Below are positions 1 through 11,794 of a stretch of DNA of 64,000 nt, one piece after another. Under the pieces are notes generated by a model. It was given only the letters and a program-made list of their open reading frames with translations. It ran no database searches and was not told the origin of the DNA. Position numbers and translations under genes: made by a program. This stretch comes from Apus apus (lineage: Eukaryota; Chordata; Aves; Apodiformes; Apodidae), in assembly GCF_020740795.1 (NCBI RefSeq), contig NC_067301.1:5146001-5210000 (forward strand). Direction: 5' to 3'. Within the stretch, counting starts at the first letter, position 1; each line of letters opens with the position of its first letter.

Positions 1-3000
1 TTTATCTTTCGTTTGCCTCTTCACTTTAATTTTATCTTTCTTTTGCCTCTTCCCAAATCCCAGCATAGCAGGCCTGACTCTGGCTGCCTTCTCACTACCT
101 TCTGTCTTCTTAAAACTTCCCCTTCTTCCAGCTCTGCTTCTCTTTCTGTACAGCATTCTGCTGGATTTCCAAGAGAGTGTTCAGGAGATGAGAAGGTCTT
201 AGAAATCCTCCTTCCTTCCTACACAAAGAAAGACTCCAAACTGGAATTACAACTGTAAGCCTTACTTTTGTCTTTTTTTTTAGTGGAAGTATGTGACTCA
301 GGGATAGAACCTGCTGCTAGGAAAACAAAAAACAGGCATGGTATAACCTCCTGGTTATAAAGGGTGAGAGGGGAACTGATGTGCTCAAGATTCTTTGAAC
401 AAGGAACCCCAGTTTTGTACTAAATCCTTTAGTTTTGTTCAGATAGGATGATGGGGAGACGCCTTCAAAGCTCCTAGAAAAGGACTAAAGGCAGCAGCCA
501 GTTCTGGCATCCTGCAGTCCTAAAGTTTCGTCCTGCCTTTTTGGTTCGCTCTGGTGTTTTCCTTTTCCTCACTGTGAGACTCAGATCTTGAGACCTTTTC
601 TCTTTATACTTGCAATGATGGCAGGAATAAGACTCAAAGGGCAAAGCCCACAGCATTCTGTCACTTGCTCTGGTAAAGGACTGGGGATTGGAGCCAGCAG
701 AAGATTCCCTTTTACAGTTATTTGTCCATAGCAGCTGCCACTGGAGTGGCAATGGTTTGGCTCCAGCAGGGAAAGACAACACAGGGACATCTGCTACAAG
801 ATACATTCTTGATTTGTTTCAAGACATTTCACACTTCAAAGGTGTGAGAAAAGCACCAGAAAAGATCCCCCTTCCTTTATCTCTCAGCAACTCCTCTGGA
901 CTCTTCCTTCTTCGGTGTGAAAATTGGGACAAGTGTTGGACCTCTAATGGGAAAGCTGGGTAAGCACAGAGAGACTTGGAGGGAGGCTGTTCTCAGCACA
1001 GCAGAGTTGTGAACAGGCTTTCTTCTGAATTCTGAACCGTATGGCCATGCTGCTGGGAGCCTCTGTCTTTGGGCATGGTGCCAGTGGGCTATCATCTGTG
1101 AAGAGCTGCTGCTTAGGATGACTGGAGGACACTCATCAAGTGAGTGTCAGTCAGCAAAGGCCTTTGGGGACCAAGCTTCAGTGCTGGTATCGAGCAAGCT
1201 GGGTATGGCCAGATTGTTGTGCATGTTGGCACAGCTCTGCTGTTCCCTGCAGCAGCAAAGGATCTGTGCCCTGTACTTCACATAGGATTTCTTAGAGAAG
1301 CAAAGCCATGGTGACAGCTTCTTTTGGCATTCTTGCCTGCTGACTGGGATTTCAGTGAAATATTTCATCTAGTGGGAAGGGATAGAGCAGTGTCTGAAGG
1401 GGGAAGAAGCACTCAGATCTAATTCACACGCAAAAAATCCCCACACTCACCAGACCATTTGTTGATATGAGGCTCACGCCTTACAGTGTGCATGAAGCAT
1501 GGTAGTGTAATTACTGTATTTCAAAGCTCAGTGCAAAGAAAGCTGCTGAATTATGCCCTGCCAGTCAGGGCTACTGCCAGAAGCTTTTAGAAAGTGAGTA
1601 TGAAGCCTGGCATTGCAGGAAGTGGCAAATGTCATTAGAGCTGAGTGGGGGGTGTTAGCCTGGTCCTCCTCTGATCTCACTGGGATATTTCTTCTTTAGC
1701 TCAATGAGCAGCATAACAGTTGGATACATTCTAGGTGCTGTGTTGTGAGGGGTTGATTGAGGTCAGTAATGCACTCTGGTGCCTGACAGGGCAGAGAAGG
1801 GCAGGATTTCAGGACCCTGCCTCGTGCACAGTGCTGAAGAGTTGCTTGGAACCTAATCTGCATCAAATGTTTCTGACATCAACTCTTGCTTTGCAGTGAT
1901 AGCTTTGTCCCAAAGGTATCCTGTGGTTAGGCTGTTTCTGATTTGCTTACAATTACAAGCTACACTGATTCCCTCTCTTGGGCGTGACTCATAGGACGGT
2001 TCCTAAAGCAAAACTGTGCTATTATTGACACGTCACCAACTTTACCTTCCCCTAGGGGAAGTTTTGCCAGAAAGCTCAGGATGAATCTTGGACAGGTGTG
2101 AAGTCTTAGTAGGATTATGTTAATTTTCAGTTCATGCCCTCATGAGAGCTTGGTACCGCTTGTTTCTCCTCCAGTGCAGTCCTGCATTTTGCTCCAAAAA
2201 GTTCTACCAGGATTAGTTTCCAAAATTTATAGGAACCAAAGATGGATCCACTATGAACCTGAAGGAGACTGCCTCATGTTCAGCCATGGGTCTGTACAGA
2301 ACTGGCTTCTGCTGGAAGAGAGTAGGGCCTAGTTAGGAAGAATATCTGCATCCTGTCATGGATAGCACATGCAACTGTGCAAATTGCAGTGACAGCAGCT
2401 GCAGAAGAGGTAAAAGTTTGTCAGGTTAGCACCTGATGTGCACATGGGCTGACAGGATTGTGTTTTGAATCTCTGAGCCATGAACACAAGTCCAAGTTGC
2501 TGCGAAGGAAGGTAGAGCCTGAATGTGTAATGCATCCCAGGCAGAGGGAACTGCTTTTCTTCCCCTGCTGTAAAGGTCAGCCTGCTGAGCTTTGGTGAGG
2601 AACAGAACTGTGGCACAGCCATTGGTACTGCTGGGTCACAGAATACCTGGCTGCTCTGTGAAACAGATGATAAATGAATTCACTTGCCAACTTGCCCCAG
2701 TATCCTTAATTTCTGCACCTACAGGCTGAAATCCCTGGCCTTGCTGAAAGCAAGTTCCTAGTGGAGCCTTGTATGGTTTCTATGGCCACAGTCTTTCTGT
2801 AACCTCTGTAGAAAACAATACAGGTCGAGAGAGACTTTTAGCTTTCAGATGTCCTTGTTTTGTCTGTGTGCTTGTTTGGCACTGGCTGCTCCCAGCTGTT
2901 CCCTGCTCTCTGCTCCAGCTCCCACAGCAGCAGTGGTGGCTTTGCTTCTCTCTGGGGGTGATGCTCTTTGCCAGCAGAGCATATCAGCACCAAGTTTCTC

Positions 3001-5300
3001 TCATTCAGCTTTTCCAGGTGCTTGTTGCTGTGTGCAGTCCTATTCTGACCTGACTGTGAGATTTCCCCCGGGGAGCTTTACAGCTCAGTGTGTTTATGGG
3101 AGTAGCAGTAAAAATCCAGCCAGAGAGATGCTTTTTTCCTAGATTGCCTTCTCTCAATTAGGTTCTCCCAGACCGCAGGGTCTATTAACATACTGTCTGC
3201 AAGCCAATACAGACTTGTTCCACCAGGAACTGGATTGCTGTTAATACTGGACCCACCTGGCTTTGGGTCAGGCAGCGCCAACTCTTCTTGCCATTTTTAG
3301 CACATTCCACTGAACTCATTAGTGTTTTGTGCCTTGAGGCGTTGACAGGGAGGGACAATTTACAATGTCTGTGCAAGTTTTGCTTGACTGGGTTAAATTC
3401 AGCTCCAGCAAGGGCTGTTACTCTAAAGAATACAAGGATAGTTTTTACTTTCCTTTATAGCAGCACATGGGGAGTCAGGCTGTGTGGAGGGATCCACCTC
3501 TGTGTTCCCATCTTGCTGCAGCAGGAAACAGGTGGCTGCAGGGGTGTGTTTGGAAAGCCTGTTTGAGAAGACAAGGCCCTGTTGTCCCCACAAAGGCTCC
3601 CCAGTGGTGACTTCAATCCACCTTGATTTGTGAATCTGCCTCTGAGTAAATGCAAAGTCACTGTAGCTTTTCACTGCAGAGGTGTCTTGTGGGAGCTGCT
3701 GGGAGTCTGGACTTGGGAACTGATTCTCCTGCCAGGGAAACCTGTGTGAGCACTGAGAGACAGATACCAATTCAATCACAAAGGGAAACTGAGGCAGGCA
3801 CACTGAGGTGTAACGTCCTGCTACAGTATTGCACAGAGTATTTAGCTTATGCTTCTGGAAGGAGAGGCTCTGACAAGTGATTTGTGTTGCTCTAGGTGTT
3901 GTTTCCTGTTGGAGTGGGACAAAATTATTCCCTTGAAGCAGGCTTCTGCTCCTCTACCCTAGGGAGGATCACAAGGCCCAGCATGTAGAGTGTGCAGGTG
4001 CCTCTCAGAGCCCATGTCAGCAGTACAGGGAGTGACTGGGAGGGTGGCTTATCAGAAATGTGATGTGTGACATGAGCTCTGTTAAAGTGGCACAGCAGCC
4101 ATAGCTGTGGACAGGCGGGTGCAGGCCTGCTGTGCCATTCAGCATTCAAGCTCCTGGTTTCACCCTAGCTATGGTTCCTGAGAGCTCTTGTCAGCAACTG
4201 TCACAGCTCTGGCACATCTGCCTCTCTGTAGCCCATCTTGACCAAGTCCTCTCCCTGTGTAATTATGCATAAGCAAAGGCAGAATTAGACTTAGGCAGTT
4301 GGGTCTGTTCCGGTGCTGCTCTGTTCTTAAGCCCAGAATGAGCTTTCCAGGATGCTGAGAACAAGTCCCCAAATTAGATGCTCAGAATAACAGTTTCTAG
4401 TGGTATGTGGGATCACAGGACAGTTGTGGTGAGCCTGGGCTCAATGTCAGTGCTGTGGTTGGCTTGAGAATCCAAGCTATTTGGTCCTTAGGGTGCTAAC
4501 TGAGTGTGGTCTTGGCAATATAACCGTATTTGGGGGGAAGGAAGGAGGATGTGGTTTGGGCCAAATTCAGATCATAGGTGTGAAATCTAGTTCCAAAGGC
4601 TGAAGTGAAACCTTTTTCAGACTTGCAGTTTTCCTCTTAGCCATGTTGAGAACAAGGTTATGATAGACAGTTCCCAGAGAGTAATAAATGTGAGGTACTC
4701 CTGCTTGGTACTTGGAGTGATCCCACCTGCCCTCACATGAGAAACACCATGGTAAGATTGAAGCCCATTGAGGATCCATCAAGAAACACTTGAGGATCAG
4801 CACCTCAGCCACATGCAGAGTGAGACAAGACACAGGTAATGATGTATCTTTCTGTTGATGCTCGTAACCTTTATTTGGTCAGTGCTAGAAAGCATATACA
4901 ATTCATTCCCTTTCCTCCCTCTGGTTATTTTGAAACTTGTGGAGTGTAATGATTTTTTTCTTATTTCTTTTCATGTAAGTTTTGCTTATATGGTGGATTT
5001 GTGGCAGTTCCCTTGAACCAATAATCTATACCAGCAAAAGGACTCTCTTGTCACTGGAACCCTGTCTATAGGAGGTCTTTCAGTGTTGAGCAAGCTTGTT
5101 TTCCCTGCTAATCCATTATAATTTCTTAATGAAGAGGGGAAAACTCTAGTGAAAAACTCATTTTTGTTTCTACCAAGTTCATCCTTTCTCCATCTTGTGT
5201 AAGATCCAGCCTGGTGGGTACCAGAGTACCAAGAAAGCATAGGCTTTTGACTTTTGGAAAATGCAAGAAATTTTAATGCAACAGACAGGAGAGAGGTCCA
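1..5300. other. Left-flank DNA, no gene recognised
   Basis: I find no exon, RNA gene or clear repeat here. Open frames are short, overlap on both strands and lack family motifs. In mammals the gene beyond the ANP/BNP pair is CLCN6; I looked for its C-terminal CBS-domain residues and did not find them. The stretch may be 3' flank of NPPB or of a gene beyond the edge. Confidence 0.5.
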
Positions 5301-5323
5301 GCATAAATGTCTAACGTGTTAGT

Positions 5324-5329
5324 TTTATT
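5324..5329 (-). terminator. NPPB: NPPB poly(A) signal
   Basis: AATAAA on the minus strand, about 190 nt after the predicted BNP stop codon and just past the AU-rich element. It is the first canonical signal downstream of the gene. Confidence 0.65.
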
Positions 5330-5386
5330 TAAAGATGGTCTCTCGGTGCTAGAGTAAGAAATGTTCTTTAAAAAAAAAATTAATTC

Positions 5387-5412
5387 AAATAAATAAATAA
5401 ATAAATAAATAG
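5387..5412 (-). promoter_or_regulatory. NPPB: AU-rich element in the BNP 3' UTR
   Basis: The minus strand has five overlapping ATTTA pentamers between the BNP stop (5520) and its poly(A) signal. BNP mRNAs of other vertebrates are known for repeated ATTTA motifs that make the message short-lived, so this tract is probably functional in RNA and not only a microsatellite. The (AAAT)n repeat could by itself be neutral; position and orientation are the arguments for function. Confidence 0.65.
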
Positions 5413-5519
5413 AAATAGGAATCACTTTCTGTTGAAGAGGTTAGAAAGCATCCGGCTTTCATCTTGGGAGGAGCAGGTACTGTCAAGCATTCTTCAGAGG
5501 AGGGGATGGGGAGGTTATT

Positions 5520-7771
5520 CTAGTGCTTCCTGTAACCTGCAATGCAAACATGAAAGAAATGTTACTAGGATCTCTTTTTCTCTCAGTATGTGCCACCATA
5601 GTCAGCAGTGCTTTTCCCCACCAGCTCAATAGACACAGGGTTTCTTTTGAAAAACCAGTGCTAGCTTAAATATTAGGTGAAAATAACTCTATTCTCAAAC
5701 TGTGTCTTATTAAAGAGACGTGTGGCATGACACAGATGCAGCCTGTTCTGTTCAGCAGAATGGCTGAGGTGGGACTCACCGTTGCAACCCATTCCACTCA
5801 GGGAGCCAATCCTATCAATTCTCCTCCCGAAGCAGCCAGAATCTCTCATCATCCTGGGCATCTGCAGCCCCCTCAGCCTCTTGAGGAAGGGGTCCCTGTA
5901 GGACAGAGAGGTGCTGGGTGCTAGTCTGGTTTCGGCCTTCTGGTCATCACTGTCTCCTGTGAGTTCTGGTGAGATCTCCTCCTGCGTTTTGGGTTCTTGC
6001 AGGTCAGGATTCGATTCCAGGGCTTCAATCATCGCAAACTTATCTTCCAGTCTCTCCAGCAGAGCCTACAAGACAAGAATTAACTTCATAAAACTCCTGA
6101 GTTTATGGTAATTTGCTGCCTCTTCCAGTCATTCTATTCTGCTTTCCTCAATGGTCCCAAAGCCAGCCCTTGGGAGACTGTCAGGCTGGATCTCAGGGTT
6201 GCTGGTGGTACTTGAGCACTGCCCTCTGCAGTAAATCCCTGTTTACATTAATTCTACCTATGGACAGCTCTAGCTGAGAGCTGATTGAGCCTGCTTGCCA
6301 CCAAAGTGTATGTTACTGGCAAGGTTAGGAGAGCTCTTGGCAGAGGAAAAAAAAAGCAAAGTCTGAGTTGCACAGGGAGATCCTACTCAACCCAGCAGTG
6401 GCACAATATCCCAAAGTACCTCTGAATCCACAGTCATTCCCATGCTCTCAAAGTTGCCTGCAATGGTGCTTGCCAGCAGTTGGCTTTCTCTTCTTTTTAT
6501 TTTTGCTAAGACCTTTTGCTTGCTTGCCACCCCTGGCTATTTCAGTGGACATCACTTGGAGAAGCTCTTGATGTTTTCACTAATCTCTGTCCCAGAAGTT
6601 ATAGATTTGCTGCTCCTCAAAGTAACACGCATCTCCCTAAAAATAGCTGTATGCTGAATTTATGTCTGTTACGTGACTTCTTCCCAGGTACCATTCTCCA
6701 TAATTTTTTAAGCTTTGTGTAACAGGGATCAAATAACCTCCTCAAGGCCAGCTCAACCAGTTAGAGGAATCTAAGTGTCCATCTCTGGAAGCAGAGTGGA
6801 GAGGAGTAAGCCTTGTGGTTTGCATGACAGTGAATGCATTTGGAAGCCGCTCTTCTCAGCTAGAAGCTGGGAGCAGCCAAGAGGCATGGGGCATGGGGCA
6901 CTGTCCTAATCATCTTAGGGAGTTTGTTCTTGAGGTCTGATGCTCTGAGAAGCTGGTCACTGGTACCAGTCCAAGGAAATGTTTGAGCTTTCAGACTTCA
7001 TCTTGCAAGACTGAATCTTAAGCTTGAATTGTGCTGCAACAACAGGTTTTTTCTGAGTATCATTCACTAAAATATGCATGTGGTAATTTCATAGCTCTAA
7101 AGCTCTGAAAGCTTTTCTGGATGAGTGACACTGAATGCTCATGCTCTAACAACTTTTATGAAAGCTTGACTTTGGCTGCTCCAATTTACCTTCTCATCTC
7201 TCATCCACATGCAGCCAGTCCTCTTAAATCCACAAACCTTGAGCCGTATGGCTCTCCCACTTCCCTGTTCCTGCCATTTACTGGGCAAAACAGGAGCCCA
7301 CCTGGAAGTCTTGTATTTGTTCTTAGGGAGCTACCGTGGTGGTTTGTTCCCTCTCTGGGACTTAACTCCCAGGAAGGTGGATGTTTAAGAAATAAAGAAC
7401 TGCAAACCCAAAGCAAACATCCCACAACATCAGAATTTTGTTTCCCACTGCTACCCAGGAGCTCAGATGAACCTAACACTGGAGGATATTTTTCTACAGA
7501 GCTGCTTTGAGCCCCTGGGAAGAAGAGACACGTTCCTGGTACACACTCACTGATGCAGCTTATACAATCATGAAAAGAAATGCAAAAGCACCACCTCACA
7601 CTCTGCTAAGCACCCCAAAAGTTTAACCTTGCAAAAGGAGAGAGTCCTCACCTCCATGCTGGCCAGTTCTTTGGCAGGGCTGAGGCTGTAGATAGGGTTG
7701 GCTCTGCTGGAATGGAGTTGGATGAGCAGCAGCAAGAGGAAGCCACAGAAAAATGAGCCTTTAGTGTCCAT
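5520..7771 (-). CDS. NPPB: B-type natriuretic peptide precursor (BNP)
   Basis: Cardiac hormone precursor; the mature peptide acts on NPR-type guanylyl cyclases to promote natriuresis and vasodilation. Three coding exons: 7652-7771, 5780-6065 and 5520-5536, with phases 0 and 1, giving 140 residues. The start ATG at 7771 has a strong context (GCGCCATGG). Residues 1-24 are a signal peptide with a Leu-rich core. The acidic propeptide ends in a basic stretch ([12 protein letters not shown]) before the 29-residue hormone starting MMRDSG, with ring [17 protein letters not shown]. The last exon adds only GYRKH and a stop, resembling the basic tail of BNPs (human ends LRRH). Donors GTGAGG and GTGAGT and acceptors TTGTAG and ATTGCAG are good. 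A TATA box, two GATA motifs and a 3' UTR AU-rich element flank the gene. It is first in a tandem minus-strand array with the ANP-like and CNP3 genes. Identity is secure; the tiny third exon is the least certain part. Confidence 0.95.
6066..7651 (-). other. NPPB: NPPB intron 1
   Basis: About 1.6 kb between the signal-peptide exon and the hormone exon. No further exon or repeat was recognised in it. Confidence 0.85.
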
Positions 7772-7876
7772 GGCGCTGGGTTTGTTGGCAATAGGGAAGT
7801 TCAAGCTGTTTCTTCTGAGATGTCTCTTCAGGTCTCTCTCTTCCTTGTCCTATCCTCTCTACTCCGAAGCTTGTCT

Positions 7877-7882
7877 TTTATA
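7877..7882 (-). promoter_or_regulatory. NPPB: TATA box of NPPB
   Basis: TATAAA within GAGTATAAAAGAC on the minus strand, about 105 nt upstream of the BNP start codon, which fits a 5' UTR of roughly 75-80 nt. Confidence 0.8.
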
Positions 7883-7911
7883 CTCTTTGGGTGTGATCTC
7901 TGCTTCCTAGG

Positions 7912-7941
7912 TTATCAGTGGATTTATCTGGGGCACATTCC
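7912..7941 (-). promoter_or_regulatory. NPPB: GATA pair and M-CAT-like site upstream of NPPB
   Basis: On the minus strand TGATAA (7912-7917) and AGATAA (7924-7929) are both WGATAR matches, 30-50 bp upstream of the TATA box. CATTCC on the plus strand (7936-7941) matches the core of the M-CAT/TEAD site. Proximal GATA and M-CAT elements drive cardiac BNP transcription in mammals. Here they are motif matches in the right place, without further proof. Confidence 0.55.
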
Positions 7942-7949
7942 AGTCCCAC

Positions 7950-10880
7950 TGAAGGCATGCAGCTCTGTCAAGGGAAGATTCCCTTTATTAGCTGTCATTA
8001 GGCAGCAGCTGCTGTTGCTGAGGAATGTATGTCACAAGTCAGTGATTTCATGTCACTCCCCCTCCTCTTGATACCAGGCGCTGTGATTACATAGTCCAGT
8101 TGGAAATTCTTAGCAATTTTCTTTCAAGAGACCCCTATGGTCAGATTTACCTCCAAACTGCTCCAAACTCTGCTCAGTTAGAAGCTTTCCATAGGGAAAC
8201 TTTTTACAGGGAAAACAATAGGCTTTTCAGATGAGTATTTGGTGGAGAGTAAAGGCTGAAGATGAATCTACTTTTAGGACACCTAAAGTATCGTGCACAC
8301 TTCCCTTCTATATATGGAATATCCACAGCCACCACATACCATGGAGTGTGCTGAAAACCCCAGGTTTGGGCCACTTTTCGTATGGCTGTGGTGATAGCAC
8401 CACTGAGACTTGATATTTTTTACATTGACAACAACAGAGGCACCCTGATCTGCACCTCAGTAGAGATGATAACTTCTAGACTGACTCTGCAGGGACACCG
8501 GGTACCTCCAGCCCCCCTGACAACTGACTTCGGCACCACTGAAAAACTCTTTATTAACAGCCAAATGTTTAATTCTGTGGGATTTCTTTAAGCATCGATG
8601 GTAAGACTTGACCCTGCAGCAATAGAAGTTAAAGAGATGGTCAGATTCAGGAATAGTCTTGTACCCTCATACAAGAGAACAACTTGCTTGACGAGGATTT
8701 TAGCTAGATGGCTTGTGGGGTTATTCAGCAAAGGTATCAGGATCTGTCCCCAAGAAATAATGAATTAATTCATGTATGTGTGTGTTTTGGGAGGGGTTAA
8801 AATGAAATGCTTAGTTTCATATATTAAAGAGAAAAAGTATTTGTTTCTTTGAGAGCTGGGCTTTTCTGTATTAGGTAAAAATTGTCTATGCTTAAATGAG
8901 AAATTACAAAAACACAGATTGGCTGCAAATTCCTCCTCCAATGTTGTCTTTGAGCATATAGTACAACTAAAAATTAATCTTTTTTACAGAACTGCAAGAC
9001 AGTCCTAACTCGTGAAGCAGATATTGCTTATCCTGTGTTTTCCTAACAGTTCTTGGTATTCTAAATTGAAACAACAATGAATATATGAGGAAGTTGAATA
9101 TGACAATTGAGTCATAATTTGTTGACTTTTAATATTAATATAGATCTCGAAATAATCTCCTGAGTACAATTTCTAAATACTAATAGAAGGATAAAATATT
9201 TCTCATGTCTTAAACATCTTAACATGGTGTTTGTGTACAAACATGTGCACACACTGTTCACATGATCCGCTACCAAAATTACACTAGAAAGGACATTCTC
9301 AAGGTTGTGAAGTCAAGCTCAAATGCTACTTTTCCCTAATATAGTCTGAAGTCAGCCCAGCTCTGTGTTGTCCTGGTGAACCTCATTATAAGAGCACTCC
9401 CTATGTTTCCCCAATCCGTGCTTTATTTCAGCACGTGGAGGCAGTGCTAGGTTTTTGTATTATTGTGTGTCCCAACACATTCTTACTTTATGCTGTTCAA
9501 ATTGTGCTTTAGAAATAACCGAGACTCTGACAGGTTTTTTTAAAATTAACACACTATCCTGCAGTGTCTGTGTGATTCACTAATGAGTTCCAAGTATTCT
9601 CTTACTGCTGCTTTTGTTTGCTGCTCTGTGTTTGATTGTGCCATATGTATAAACTGAGAAAGTGAGGGAAGATAAACCAGGATTATTCCTTGATATTGAG
9701 TATCTGATTTAAGAGAACTAGGATCTGTTATTGTTTGGGGTTTTTTGTGTCTTTCCTTTCACCTCCCCACCCGCTAAGTATTCTCTGGTGCTGTCTGTGC
9801 AAAAACATTCTGTTGCTTGATCTGAGTTGTGCCTGAGAGCTCAGGACATCTGTAAACCAACCTCTGGGGCACAAACCCAGCAAGAAAAAACTCAGCATCA
9901 GTCACAGATGTAAAATATTTAACTTTGAGTCACCTGTCCCTGCGAAACAATGTAATATTCAGGGTTGTATTAAATAGCCTGGACCCAGACATACTCTTTT
10001 ACTGGTTTGTTCATTTTCTATCTTCTGTATTTCACAGCAGATAAATGAGAAGTAAGGGCTTGGCTTTAGCCTTGACACTGCTTTTCTAAGACAGGGAGAT
10101 TTCTGTGCACTATTTCATGTATTATGTATGGAAGGATGTAGATAGGATAAAACTGCTGACCGTCACAGCAAGCAATTGTATTTCCAAAGCCAAATTTGCC
10201 CTCTATTATCCATCTCTCAGTCCTGCCGAAGCAAATGGAGTGTAAAATGTCAGAACTCAGCACGTCGTTGTTGCTGCTGTAAAGCTCAGTTGTTTGTTAG
10301 CTGCTGGTGTCTCAGTATCATCACCCTTACAAGATTAATAAGAAGTTTAGGCTTTATAGCCCAGGGAGGGACAGTCAAGTCTTAGACAATGCCTGTGCTC
10401 ACCTGGCCGTTTGCCCAGTAAAAACTCTGCTGGGACTCTTTCAGCAGGGCAGCAGGTTCTTATAAAAAGTGCTGTGGGACCAGCTTTAGGGCTGAGAAGA
10501 GTGTTTGAGTGGGAGCTGACTGTGAAGAGCCTTTATAGTCCTGTTCTGAGGAAGAGACTGGATTTGGATGTTTTTCCCAGTGACTAAACCCAGTGATTAA
10601 ACAAGACTACGCCACACCCCACCAAACTCCCTTTCCCTGCCTCACAATTCAGACTGAGAAGGAAAGGAAGAGACAAAGCCATCAGGGCAGGAAACAAAAG
10701 GGAAGCGTCATGTCCAGCGCAGGGCATGCAGCGCTGAGATGGTAGGACAGACAGGCTATACTACAACTAGGAGAGAAAGTGGTGTCTCACTTTTCCATGG
10801 GGAAGGAAGCTTATTTTCATCCCACTCATGGGTTGTTTCTCCTGCTGCAGGGGATTTATTATCTCGGTGGTGTGGCTGCC
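7950..10880. other. Upstream region of NPPB, no gene recognised
   Basis: AT-rich, no coding exon seen. It contains no long repeat that I can name. It lies between the NPPB promoter and the CpG-rich block, so it may hold distal cardiac enhancers, but no specific one can be supported. Confidence 0.5.
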
Positions 10881-10884
10881 CCTT

Positions 10885-11215
10885 CCTTTGCTGGGCGGTC
10901 CGTGCCCAGGGCCGGCAGCCCGGCTCCTGCCTCTCTCCCTTCCCTTGAGCGGGTGTCTGGCGCTGCCTGGAGCCTTTCTGTCTGTGTAGGGCTCCTTGTC
11001 TGGAGAGGCCGGCGAGGGCTTTGCACAAAACCCGGGCAGGGCAGCGAGGGGGGTTCGCTGGAGCCCAGGGAAATGAGGCTGGGGAAACGCGGAGCCCCGG
11101 TCCGGCGCGGGGAGCCCAGCGCTCGCCGTGCGGGGCGACTGTCCCGGGTCCTGAAGCCCTCTCGGCCCACCAGGCCCTTAGCCGCTGCCGAGTATCTTTT
11201 TAAAGCGAAGTAGCC
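10885..11215. promoter_or_regulatory. Orphan CpG-island-like block
   Basis: About 330 bp that are GC-rich and dense in CpG (repeated CGG, GCG and CCGG), in sharp contrast to the AT-rich flanks. No recognisable exon starts here on either strand. It lies about 0.5 kb beyond the 3' end of the ANP-like gene and 3 kb upstream of NPPB. It could be the promoter of an unannotated transcript, for example one antisense to the ANP-like gene as known for human NPPA-AS1, or a methylation-free regulatory block. Confidence 0.5.
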
Positions 11216-11689
11216 CTTCTGTCCTTAGTGGCACCCCATGCCGGCTCTCCGTGCCAGACTCGGCACTGATACCAGCGGCTCAGCCCACGGGGCAGGGGTG
11301 TGTGCAGGACGTTACCTGCAGGTAACCCCAAGCCTGGTGCCCACGTCCTGGGAGGATTCACAACATGCAGCAGTGAAGCCATCAGGAAAGGCATCCCAGG
11401 TCACTGCCACGGTCCCAGAGCTGGCATCGGTGCCTGACACTGCCTCTCCAGTGCAGCACCGAGCTGGTCGTTGTCCCGGAATGATGTAACTACCATCCTT
11501 CCTGCTGCTGCGACCCTCTAGCAAAGGCTTGTCCAGATCCCATGGGATGCTCTGGCCAGAGTTGAGACTGAGCCCTCAGGGCAGAGAGGGACAGGAGTGC
11601 TCTGGAGGGGATTTCTATGTCCTCTGACCGTGTGCTACACCGTGACCAAAAAAACACTCACAAAAGGTTGTGTGGGCTTTGTACAAAAG

Positions 11690-11695
11690 TTTATT
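11690..11695 (-). terminator. NPPA: Poly(A) signal of the ANP-like gene
   Basis: AATAAA on the minus strand, about 100 nt after the predicted stop codon. This confines the last exon of the gene to the short stretch between 11.7 and 11.9 kb. Confidence 0.65.
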
Positions 11696-11794
11696 GCCGC
11701 GTACCCCACCCCTGCAGAGGCCCCGGGGGGAGCTTGGCTGGCTGCTGGGCACCAGCCCGAAGGCTCAGGATGCTCTTGGGAACCAGTCATGGCT

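Noticed and set aside
1-5300. 3' end of CLCN6, the expected neighbour in mammals
   Set aside because: No trace of the conserved C-terminal CBS residues on either strand.
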